From NCBI GenBank assembly GCA_052389755.1, contig JBQTHP010000152.1, forward strand, positions 1 through 14,498: 14,498 nt of DNA, given 5' to 3'. Origin of the DNA: JBQTHP01 sp052389755 (lineage in GTDB: Bacteria > Pseudomonadota > Gammaproteobacteria > Steroidobacterales > Steroidobacteraceae). The notes under the pieces were generated by a model. The model made no database searches. It had not been told where the DNA came from and saw nothing but the letters and a program-made list of their open reading frames with translations. A program made the translations under genes and the position numbers. Below are positions 6,157 to 13,368 of the stretch, piece by piece (position 1 is the stretch's first letter; the number at the start of each line of letters is the position of its first letter).

Positions 6157-8234
6157 TGTCGTCACCGTGTGGAATCCGGCGGGTTGAGGTGCGCCTCGCT
6201 ACCAGCGTGATGAGTATGCTCATCGCCGCACCTGCGGCGCAGGCGGCTGGAATACCCGGTACAGGGCTCGACGAGATCGTGGTGACGGCGAAGCGCCACG
6301 AACTGCCCGGGCGACCTGCTTCGGCAAGCGAAGGCACCGTGCTCGCGGTACAACTCGAGAACCGACCGCTGCTGCGGGCCGCCGAGGTGCTCGAGGTGGT
6401 GCCGGGTCTCATCGTCACGCAGCACAGCGGCGACGGTAAAGCGAACCAGTACTTCCTGCGCGGGTTCAACCTCGATCACGGGACCGATTTCGCCACATCC
6501 GTCGACGGTGTTCCGGTCAACATGCCCACGCATGCGCACGGCCAGGGTTACTCCGACCTCAATTTCCTCATACCCGAGCTGATCGAACGCATCGAGTACT
6601 GGAAGGGCACTTACTACGCGGACCTCGGCAACTTCTCCGCCGCCGGTGCCGCACGGATCCGCTATCGGCAGTCGCTCGGTGGGCCTTTCCTCGCGCTCAG
6701 CGGCGGCGAGGACGGGTTCATTCGCGCGCTGGTAGCCGCATCGCCGAGCGTGGCGGGCGGCACGCTGCTGCTCGCCGGCGCGCATGAGCGCACGGACGGT
6801 CCATGGGAGCTCGACGAAGAACTGTCGAAGCTCAACGTTCTTGCGAAATTCTCGCGCGGCAGCAGCACGTCGGGCTTCGAGCTCACGATGATGGGGTACG
6901 ACGGAGACTGGCGCTCGACGGACCAGATTCCGCAACGCGCGGTCGAGGGCGGCGCGCTCGGTCGGTTCGGGTTCATCGACGACTCGAGCGGCGGCCAGAG
7001 CTCGCGCTACAGCCTCTCGGGTCTGGCATGGGGTGGGGCGGGCGCCGGGCGCTGGCGCGCAGCGGCTTATGCGGTGGACTACGAGCTCGATCTCTTTTCC
7101 AACTTCACATACTTCATGGACGCGACGAACGGCGATCAGTTCGAACAGCTCGACGACAGGCGCGTGTTCGGCGGCGAAGTGACATACGCGCGGGACATTC
7201 CGGGCTCCGCACGCGGCGCGACGCTCGAGACGGGCCTGCAGGTGCGGCACGACGAAATCGACACCGTAGGTTTGTACCGGACCGCGGCACGCGCACGGAT
7301 CGGCACGGTTCGCGAGGACGCGGTGAAGCACACGAGTTACGGCGCGTTCGTGAGCCTCGATGCCCGATGGACGCCGTGGCTCAAGAGCGAGCTCGGACTG
7401 CGCGCGGACGCGTTCGAATTCGACGTCGAGAGCGATCTCGCGGTGAATTCCGGTTCTGCGACCGACTCGATCACCTCGCCAAAACTCTCGCTCGTGCTGG
7501 GTCCGTGGGCGCGTACGGAAATATTCGCGAATGCGGGAGCGGGGTTTCACAGCAACGATGGGCGTGGCACGACGATAACGACGGACCCGAACGACGGCGT
7601 GACGCCTGCGGATCCTGTCGATGCTCTCGTGCGCGCTCGCGGGGGAGAGCTCGGACTTCGCACGGTAGCGATACCCCGCGTGCAGCTCGCTGCCTCGCTT
7701 TGGCAGCTCGAGCTCGATTCGGAGCTGCTGTTCGTGGGCGACGGCGGCACGACGGAGGCGTCGCGTCCGACGAAACGCATGGGTGTCGAGGTCGGCATCT
7801 TCTATACGCCGGTCGACGGCGTGATTCTCGACGGCGACCTCGCGTTCTCGCGGCCGCGCTTTGCCGACAATGATGCGACCGGTGATCGAATTCCCGGTGC
7901 CGTTGAGCGCGTCGCGTCGCTCGGCATTGCGTTCGAGCACCCGCGGGGGATCTTCGGGGGCGCACGGTTGCGTTATCTGGGGTCTGCCTCCTTGATCGAG
8001 GACGACAGCGTGCGCTCCTCGGCCACGACGCTTCTCAACCTCGAGGCGGGCTACCGCGTCTCGCCGCGGTTGAGCGTAACGCTTACGGTCCTGAACGCCC
8101 TGGGCGCATCCGCAAACGACATCTCGTATTTCTACGAATCACAGCTCGCGTCCGAATCGCAGCCCGTCGCCGACGTGCACTTCCATCCGGTCGAGCCGCG
8201 CACGTTGCGGGCCGCCGTCAAGTTCTCTCTTTAG
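6156..8234 (+). CDS. TonB-dependent outer-membrane receptor with His-rich plug
   Basis: This 692-residue receptor would import a scarce substrate across the outer membrane using TonB energy. The signal peptide ends near AAQA (27-30). A TonB box-like DEIVVTAK at 39-46 follows at once, so there is no N-terminal STN signalling domain of the FecA type. The plug spans about 55-170 and has an unusual histidine-containing set: RGFNLDHGTDF (102-112) and PTHAHGQGY (124-132). The remainder shows repeating amphipathic strands of a 22-strand barrel, ending VEPRTLRAAVKFSL; the last residue is Leu rather than the usual Phe. The length is normal. The start is taken at ATG 6156, which overlaps the DUF4198 stop (TAATG). 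GTG 6189, with a purine-rich stretch before it, would give a shorter canonical signal peptide and is a real alternative. It is the last gene of the chain. No clear terminator follows. Confidence 0.9.
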   Translation: MSSPCGIRRVEVRLATSVMSMLIAAPAAQAAGIPGTGLDEIVVTAKRHELPGRPASASEGTVLAVQLENRPLLRAAEVLEVVPGLIVTQHSGDGKANQYFLRGFNLDHGTDFATSVDGVPVNMPTHAHGQGYSDLNFLIPELIERIEYWKGTYYADLGNFSAAGAARIRYRQSLGGPFLALSGGEDGFIRALVAASPSVAGGTLLLAGAHERTDGPWELDEELSKLNVLAKFSRGSSTSGFELTMMGYDGDWRSTDQIPQRAVEGGALGRFGFIDDSSGGQSSRYSLSGLAWGGAGAGRWRAAAYAVDYELDLFSNFTYFMDATNGDQFEQLDDRRVFGGEVTYARDIPGSARGATLETGLQVRHDEIDTVGLYRTAARARIGTVREDAVKHTSYGAFVSLDARWTPWLKSELGLRADAFEFDVESDLAVNSGSATDSITSPKLSLVLGPWARTEIFANAGAGFHSNDGRGTTITTDPNDGVTPADPVDALVRARGGELGLRTVAIPRVQLAASLWQLELDSELLFVGDGGTTEASRPTKRMGVEVGIFYTPVDGVILDGDLAFSRPRFADNDATGDRIPGAVERVASLGIAFEHPRGIFGGARLRYLGSASLIEDDSVRSSATTLLNLEAGYRVSPRLSVTLTVLNALGASANDISYFYESQLASESQPVADVHFHPVEPRTLRAAVKFSL

Positions 8235-8247
8235 GGCGGTGTCATCA

Positions 8248-8274
8248 TTGAAACAGTAGTATCGGCACTATAGC
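8248..8274 (+). promoter_or_regulatory. Candidate sigma-70 promoter for the chromate-type operon
   Basis: TTGAAA (8248-8253) and TATAGC (8269-8274) are separated by 15 bases in the only clearly AT-richer stretch of the neighbourhood. Spacing is shorter than the preferred 17. A start near 8281 would fall on the adjacent palindrome and leave almost no leader before the ATG at 8297. Confidence 0.35.
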
Positions 8275-8278
8275 AACA

Positions 8279-8294
8279 TGATATGCTCATATCA
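8279..8294 (+). promoter_or_regulatory. Perfect 16-bp palindrome, likely operator
   Basis: TGATATG-CT-CATATCA has perfect 7-bp arms around a 2-base centre. It ends two bases before the first ATG of the operon and just downstream of the candidate -10. A compact AT-rich dyad at this place fits a repressor site. The only regulator encoded in the operon is ChrB, so autoregulation is a natural guess. An ArsR/SmtB-type site would look similar, but no such gene is in the window. Confidence 0.5.
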
Positions 8295-8296
8295 CA

Positions 8297-8668
8297 ATGC
8301 GACCTGCAGCAAGGCAAGTGCACCGCACACGCCGGGACGTGGGGCGGGCCGCGATCGGCGCATTCCTTGCCGCGGCGTTCGAAGCAGTACCCGACCGCGT
8401 CGCACGCGGCGCAGCGGACGCGCCGGGGCGCCTGCCCGTGTTCTCGTTCGTACTGAACGACCGGGCGCCGCAGGAAATTCTGCGCCGGCTTGACGAAAAC
8501 GGCGTCGCCATTCGCGCCGGCGACCTCTCTGCGCTGCCGCTTCTGAAGCGATTGGGTGTCACGGCCGCAGCGCGCGCGTCCTGTTATCTCTATACGCGCA
8601 CTGAGGACATCGACCGATTGGTAGACGCGCTGGGGCAACTCGGTGCGCGACGGAGGGCCAGGGCATGA
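8297..8668 (+). CDS. Stand-alone C-terminal domain of a class V aminotransferase (cysteine-desulfurase-like), probably truncated
   Basis: This 123-residue protein matches only the C-terminal small domain of class V PLP-dependent enzymes. From about residue 47: LPVFSFVLND..., then EILRRLDENGVAIRAGDLSALPLLKRLGV, then ARASCYLYTRTEDIDRLVDAL, which parallels the end of SufS-like proteins, including the Arg of the ARAS motif that binds substrate carboxylate. The large domain with the PLP lysine is missing, and the receptor gene directly upstream leaves no room for it. Alone it cannot be a desulfurase. It may be a degraded remnant left when the operon was rearranged, or a small domain kept for another role. 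The frame is intact and ends in an ATGA overlap with chrB, which argues that translation is maintained. There is no ribosome site before ATG 8297; GTG codons at 8318 and 8339 are alternative starts. Confidence 0.6.
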   Translation: MRPAARQVHRTRRDVGRAAIGAFLAAAFEAVPDRVARGAADAPGRLPVFSFVLNDRAPQEILRRLDENGVAIRAGDLSALPLLKRLGVTAAARASCYLYTRTEDIDRLVDALGQLGARRRARA

Positions 8669-9648
8669 GAGCTCTTCACATGAGTGAAGCCGCGCCGTTC
8701 AGCTGGCTGTTGCTCGCGTTCCAGCTGCCGCCGCAGCCCGGATATCTGCGCGTAAAGGTCTGGCGGCGCCTGCAGGGAGTCGGCGCCGTCTCATTTCGCA
8801 ATGCGCTGTACGTACTGCCGGCGAGCGACGCAGCCGAGGAGGACTTCGAGTGGATCCTGCGCGAAGTCCGCGAAGGCGGTGGCGAGGGCGCGATTTTTCG
8901 GTCCCAGATTCTCGAAGGCATGAACGACGAGGCGATGCGGGCGCTCTTCGATGCGGCGCGAGAGGAAGAGTACGCCGCGCTCGCGGAGGAGCTTCGAGCC
9001 GTGCTCGCCTCGGCGGAGCGGCGACGCAATCGGCCGGGTTCGGCAGAGCTTACCGCGGAGATCGCGCGCTGCCGGTCGCGTCTCGTCGAGATCGAGACGA
9101 TCGATTTTTTCAACACGAACGGACGGGAGGTCGCGCACGCGTTGCTGCGGCAACTCGAGCAGCGCCTTCCGGCTCGTTCATCGGAGGACACGATGGTCGC
9201 GACGAAACCGAAGCCCGAGCTGCGCGGACGCACCTGGGTCACTCGCGCGCACGTCAAGGTCGACCGCATGGCGAGCGCGTGGCTCGTGCGTCGCTGGATC
9301 GACCACGAGGCAACGTTCAAATTCGTCACCGAGCGCAACTACAGCCCGCTCGCGCACGAAATACGCTTCGACATGTACGAGGCCGAATACACGCACGACA
9401 GCGAACGATGCACGTTCGAGGTGCTGCTCGATCTCGTCGAGGAGACGGATCCTGCGCTCCAGTCGATCGCCGAGATCGTCCATGATCTCGACATCAAGGA
9501 CCGGAAATACGAGCGCGACGAAACGGCGGGAGTAGGGCAGTTGCTGACCGGGATCGTCATGAGCTGCGAGCGTGACGAGGATCGCCTCACGCGCTCTGCG
9601 ATGCTCTTCGACGATCTTCACCGCTCGTTTGCGCGGAGGACCTCATGA
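8665..9648 (+). CDS. chrB: Chromate resistance protein ChrB (chromate-sensing regulator family)
   Basis: This is a 327-residue ChrB-family protein. In characterised systems ChrB is a cytoplasmic chromate-responsive regulator of chr operons, and some family members are annotated simply as chromate resistance proteins. The N-terminal ChrB domain covers about residues 10-165 (SWLLLAFQLPPQPGYLRVKV, ALYVLPAS, and an acidic helical region). The C-terminal ChrB domain covers about 189-325: TWVTRAHVKVDRMASAWLVR, then FDMYEAEYTHDSERCTFEVL, and HDLDIKDRKYERDE. H196 and H273, with C249 and neighbouring acidic residues, could be ligand sites by inference. The length is normal for the two-domain form. The start ATG at 8665 overlaps the aminotransferase fragment's stop (ATGA); ATG 8680 is a possible alternative. 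Its own stop overlaps the next gene in the same way. No chrA transporter lies within the window. Confidence 0.85.
   Translation: MRALHMSEAAPFSWLLLAFQLPPQPGYLRVKVWRRLQGVGAVSFRNALYVLPASDAAEEDFEWILREVREGGGEGAIFRSQILEGMNDEAMRALFDAAREEEYAALAEELRAVLASAERRRNRPGSAELTAEIARCRSRLVEIETIDFFNTNGREVAHALLRQLEQRLPARSSEDTMVATKPKPELRGRTWVTRAHVKVDRMASAWLVRRWIDHEATFKFVTERNYSPLAHEIRFDMYEAEYTHDSERCTFEVLLDLVEETDPALQSIAEIVHDLDIKDRKYERDETAGVGQLLTGIVMSCERDEDRLTRSAMLFDDLHRSFARRTS
9183..9195 (+). promoter_or_regulatory. Strong internal ribosome site and ATG between the two ChrB domains
   Basis: GGAGG (9183-9187) lies five bases before an in-frame ATG (9193-9195, Met177), exactly in the linker between the N- and C-terminal ChrB domains. 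Initiation here would yield a separate C-terminal ChrB domain of 150 residues. It may also be a trace of fusion of two formerly separate genes. Confidence 0.35.
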
Positions 9649-10163
9649 TCCGGCGTGCATCGACGGCGATGACCATGACGTTGGTTCTCTTCGCGTGGGC
9701 GGCATACGTCCCGGCTGAAGAGCAACCCCTGGAATCCGGGAACGTGCTCTTCGTGTGTGAGCACGGGTCGGTAAAGAGTCTTCTCGCAAAGCTTCTCTTC
9801 GAGCGAGCGGCCGCCCGCGAAGGGCTCACGCTACGCGCGGTTTCTCGGGGCACGGCGCCGGATGCTGCCGTGCCCGAATGGATGCGGGCCGCGCTCGAGC
9901 GGGACGGTTTCGACATCGGTGCCTGGCGGCCGGTTGCATTGAGCCCACGGGATCTGCGCTCCGCGCAGCGGGTCGTCACTTTCGATGTGACGTTGGCTTC
10001 GGATGGCGTCGTTGGCCCGGCGACGGAGCACTGGGATGGTCTGCCTTCCGTCAGCAGGGACTACGGCATGGGCCGGGAAGCGATCGCCGCGCGCGTCGAG
10101 GAGCTCGTGCAAGAGCTCAAGCAGAGCTCACTGAGCCTCGGGAAGCAGCGAGTGAATCGCTGA
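9645..10163 (+). CDS. Exported low-molecular-weight phosphatase/arsenate-reductase-like protein with Lys in the P-loop
   Basis: This 172-residue protein has the LMW-PTP/ArsC fold signature. The phosphate-loop strand VLFVCEHGSVKS (34-45) places catalytic Cys38 correctly, but the CX5R arginine is replaced by Lys44. The acid-loop region is WDGLPSVSRDY (130-140), with Asp131 or Asp139 as candidate general acid. The first 25 residues form a signal peptide (MIRRASTAM, then TMTLVLFAWAAYVPAEE), so the mature protein should be periplasmic or membrane-tethered; enzymes of this family are normally cytoplasmic. As I recall, related proteins with HG-x-x-KS loops form a subfamily annotated as low-molecular-weight phosphatase-like, so the Lys may be a lineage trait rather than decay. 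Start and chrB stop overlap (ATGA), placing it in the chromate-type operon. Arsenate, chromate or phosphoprotein substrates are all possible; none is shown. Confidence 0.75.
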   Translation: MIRRASTAMTMTLVLFAWAAYVPAEEQPLESGNVLFVCEHGSVKSLLAKLLFERAAAREGLTLRAVSRGTAPDAAVPEWMRAALERDGFDIGAWRPVALSPRDLRSAQRVVTFDVTLASDGVVGPATEHWDGLPSVSRDYGMGREAIAARVEELVQELKQSSLSLGKQRVNR

Positions 10164-10177
10164 ACGGGGAAATCAAC

Positions 10178-10190
10178 ACAGTGCGACTGT
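10178..10190. terminator. Small hairpin between convergent genes
   Basis: ACAGT-GCG-ACTGT is a perfect 5-bp inverted repeat in the 36-base gap between the phosphatase-like gene and the convergent RND gene. It is short, not GC-rich and lacks a T-run in either direction, so it is at best a weak bidirectional terminator. Confidence 0.2.
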
Positions 10191-10199
10191 ACCGGAATC

Positions 10200-13100
10200 C
10201 TACGATGCCGGGTCCGTCGTCGCGGGCGCGGGCTTCGGGACCTTCGTCGGTTCGCCGCCGCCGAGCAATCGATCCACGAGCCTGCTCGTGTACTGCGGTG
10301 AGCGCGTCTTGCGCGCGAGCAGCGAATACACCGCCGGCACGACGAGCAGCGTGAGGAACACCGACACGAGGGTCCCGTAGAACACCACGACGCCGATGGG
10401 CCGCCGCTGTTCGGCGCCGGCACCGGTTGCCAGCAGGAACGGGATTGAGCCGAAGGCGGTGCAAAGGCTCGTCATCAGCACCGGCCGCAAGCGAATGGCT
10501 GCAGCCCTCACCACCGCTTCCTTCACCTCGACGCCGCGATCGCGCAGCTGGTTCGCGAACTCCACGATCAGCACGCCGTTCTTCGCGGCGATGCCAATGA
10601 GGATGATGACGGCGATCTGGCTGAAGATATTGATGCTCATGCCGTTGAATTTCAGCCCGAACACGGCGCCGAGCAGCGCGAGGGGCACCGTGGCCATGAT
10701 GATCGTGGGGTGCACGAAACTCTCGAACTGCGCCGCGAGCACCAGGAAGACGATGGCGAGGGCGAAGAGAAATGTGAAATAGAGCGAGCCGCCGCTGCGC
10801 ACGTACTCGCCGGTCTCGCCGTCCCACATCAGCGTCGCGGCGGCGGGCAGCTCGCGCGGCACGGTCTCCTGAAACCACGTCACCGCCTCGCCGATCGTGT
10901 ATCCGGGCGCGAGGTCGGCCGAGATCTCGATCGCGCGCAGACGGTTGAAGCGGCTGAGCTCGACCGCGCCCGCCGTTTCGGTGAGCTGCACGACGTTCGA
11001 CAGGGGGATCAGCTCGCCGGTGCGGTCGGACCGAACCTGAATGTTCGTGAGATCCGTGACGGTCTCGCGCTCATCGTCGCGGCCCTGCAGCATCACGGTG
11101 TACTCGCGCCCGCGGTCGATGTAGGTGGTGACGATGCGCGACCCGAGCACGGTCTCGAGCGTTCGCCCCACGGTCTGCAGCGAGATCCCGAGATCGGCCG
11201 CGCGGTCGCGGTCGATCGCGACGCGGATCTGCGGCTTTCTTTCCTTGTAGCTCGTGTCCACGCCCACGAGGCCGGGATTGTTCTCCGCCAACTGGACCAG
11301 TTTCGCGGACCACTGCGAGAGGCTCTCGTAGTCCGGCCCGCCGATCACGGCTTCGACGGGACTGCCGAAGCCTCGGCGGCCGAGGCTGCCAGGCTGGCCG
11401 GCGAAAGCACGCACACCGGGCAGCTTGCCGATCTCCGCCATGAGCGAGCTCGTGATCTCGCGTGCCGAACGCTTGCGATCGTGCCAGTCGGTGAGCACGA
11501 CGATCACGCGCGCGGAGTTCACCGACCCGGTACTGACGTTCCCGCCGCCGCCGGGTATCCGCAGCATCATGCGGCGTATGTCGCCTGTCTGCATTTCGCG
11601 AGCGACGATGTCCTCGAGGCGCCGTGCGTATCCTTCCGTGTATTGGAAGCTCGCGCCCTCCGGTGCTTCGATGTTGATGAAGATTCGTCCGACATCGGCG
11701 GCCGGTGCGAATTCCGAGGGCAGCGAGCGGAACGTCAGCGCACCTACCGCTGCGAACACGAGCACGGACGCGACGATGAGCCATGGTCTGCCGATGAGCT
11801 GCTGCAGGCGCCGTTGATAGCGCGAAGAAATCCGGTGGAAGAACCGATCGATGCCCGCCGCGAAGCGGTTGCGCTGCGTGTCCTGGGCCGGAAGTTTCGA
11901 CGCCATCATGGGCGTGAGCGTCAGGGCGATGAGCGCGGAAAACAGTACCGCTGCGGCGAGCGTGAAACCGAACTCGCGGAAGAGCCGCCCGACCTCGCCG
12001 GGAAGGAACGAGACCGGGACGAACACAGCAGCGAGCGTGAGCGTGGTCGCGATGACGGCGAACCCGATCTCGTGACTGCCGTTCACCGCGGCGACGACCG
12101 CCTGCTCGCCTTGCTCGGCGCGGCGATGGATGTTCTCGAGCACTACGATCGCATCGTCCACGACGAGCCCGATCGCGAGCACGACGCCGAGCAGCGTCAG
12201 CACGTTGAGGGAGTAGCCGAACGCGTACATCACCGTAAACGAGGCGACGATCGACACGGGAATCGTGACCGCCGGGATGAGCGTGGCGCGAACCGAACCG
12301 AGAAATGCGTAAATGACGAAGAGCACGGCGACGAACGCGAACGCCATCGCGATCAGCACCTCGCGCAGCGCGGCCTCGATGGCGATGCCGTTGTCGACGT
12401 TGATGCTCAGCGTGGAACCTTTCGGAATCTCCGTCTGCAGCCGCGCCACTTCCGCGCGCACGCCGCGCACGACGTCGAGCGTGTTCGCCTTCGACTGCGC
12501 CTCGATGCCCATGCCGACGCCCGGGCGTCCGTTGGTGCGCGAGAGAGTGCGTTCGTTCTCGGCGGCGAGCCGCACCTGGGCCACCTCGCCGAGCCGCACG
12601 AGATGGCCGTCGCCGCCGCGGCCGATCACGAGGTTGCGAAAATCCTCTTCGCTGTCGAGCCCGACTTCAGTGCGCAGCGAGAATTCGCGGCTGTGCGATT
12701 CGAGCCGTCCGGCCGGCAACTGCACGTTCTCGCGCCGCAGCGCGTCTTCGATGTCCGCGACCGTGAGCTGCCGCGCGGCGCGCGCCTGCCGATCCGTCCA
12801 GAGGCGCAGCGCATAGCGGCGGCCGCCGCCGCTGAACACTCGCGCGACGCCGGGCACGGTGGAGAGCCGATCGACGATATGGCGCTCCGCGAAATCCGTG
12901 ACTTCGAGCGTGGACATCGAGTCGGAGCTGAAGTTGAGGAACATCACCGGCTCCGCGCTCGCGTCCGCCTTGGTGACTTCGGGCGGATCGGCCTCGGGCG
13001 GCAGCGTCGCAAGCACGCGTGCCACCCGATCGCGAACGTCGTTCGCCGCGCTGTCCATGTCGCGGCTCACGTCGAACTCGATGCGTACGTTCGAGCGCTC

Positions 13101-13358
13101 GTCCTCGCTGTCGGACTCGATCTTGAGGATGCCTTCGATGCCTGCGATGCGATCCTCGATGACCTGCGTGATCTTGTTCTCGACCACCGGCGCCGAGGCG
13201 CCGCGATAGGTCGTGTTGATCGATACGACGGGGCGGTCGACGTCCGGGTATTCGCGCACCGACAGACGATCGAGCGCCACGAGCCCGAAGATGACGAGGA
13301 GCAGGCTGATGACCGTCGCGAAGACGGGGCGCCGGACCGAAACTTCCGAGATCCGCAC
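10200..13358 (-). CDS. RND-family multidrug efflux transporter, inner-membrane subunit (HAE1/AcrB-like)
   Basis: This 1052-residue proton-driven efflux pump subunit has the size and duplicated layout typical of the HAE1 (AcrB/MexB-like) RND family. TM1 is at about 12-31 (VFATVISLLLVIFGLVALDR). A first periplasmic loop of about 300 residues follows, then a membrane block from about 335. TM4 carries GLVVDDAIVVLEN with the two proton-relay aspartates near 401-402. A second periplasmic loop runs from about 550 to 860, and a second membrane block contains the conserved relay Lys (GIAAKNGVLIVEFA, near 930). All key residues are present, so it should be functional as a trimer with the adaptor encoded upstream. 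The start is GTG at 13358, ten bases after the adaptor stop, without an obvious ribosome site, so coupling is likely. Substrate is unknown; the two-Asp TM4 argues against a CusA-type metal pump. No outer-membrane channel gene is in view. Confidence 0.93.
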   Translation of the reverse strand: MRISEVSVRRPVFATVISLLLVIFGLVALDRLSVREYPDVDRPVVSINTTYRGASAPVVENKITQVIEDRIAGIEGILKIESDSEDERSNVRIEFDVSRDMDSAANDVRDRVARVLATLPPEADPPEVTKADASAEPVMFLNFSSDSMSTLEVTDFAERHIVDRLSTVPGVARVFSGGGRRYALRLWTDRQARAARQLTVADIEDALRRENVQLPAGRLESHSREFSLRTEVGLDSEEDFRNLVIGRGGDGHLVRLGEVAQVRLAAENERTLSRTNGRPGVGMGIEAQSKANTLDVVRGVRAEVARLQTEIPKGSTLSINVDNGIAIEAALREVLIAMAFAFVAVLFVIYAFLGSVRATLIPAVTIPVSIVASFTVMYAFGYSLNVLTLLGVVLAIGLVVDDAIVVLENIHRRAEQGEQAVVAAVNGSHEIGFAVIATTLTLAAVFVPVSFLPGEVGRLFREFGFTLAAAVLFSALIALTLTPMMASKLPAQDTQRNRFAAGIDRFFHRISSRYQRRLQQLIGRPWLIVASVLVFAAVGALTFRSLPSEFAPAADVGRIFINIEAPEGASFQYTEGYARRLEDIVAREMQTGDIRRMMLRIPGGGGNVSTGSVNSARVIVVLTDWHDRKRSAREITSSLMAEIGKLPGVRAFAGQPGSLGRRGFGSPVEAVIGGPDYESLSQWSAKLVQLAENNPGLVGVDTSYKERKPQIRVAIDRDRAADLGISLQTVGRTLETVLGSRIVTTYIDRGREYTVMLQGRDDERETVTDLTNIQVRSDRTGELIPLSNVVQLTETAGAVELSRFNRLRAIEISADLAPGYTIGEAVTWFQETVPRELPAAATLMWDGETGEYVRSGGSLYFTFLFALAIVFLVLAAQFESFVHPTIIMATVPLALLGAVFGLKFNGMSINIFSQIAVIILIGIAAKNGVLIVEFANQLRDRGVEVKEAVVRAAAIRLRPVLMTSLCTAFGSIPFLLATGAGAEQRRPIGVVVFYGTLVSVFLTLLVVPAVYSLLARKTRSPQYTSRLVDRLLGGGEPTKVPKPAPATTDPAS

Positions 13359-13368
13359 GGCTGCGCGC

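Noticed and set aside
6162..7940. 592-residue open frame on the minus strand opposite the TonB-dependent receptor
   Set aside because: It is Arg-rich with no recognisable motif and lies opposite a convincing receptor, so it is a frame shadow.
8231..8638. Minus-strand 135-residue frame opposite the aminotransferase fragment
   Set aside because: The plus-strand frame has clear family similarity and an ATGA overlap with chrB. The minus frame has neither.
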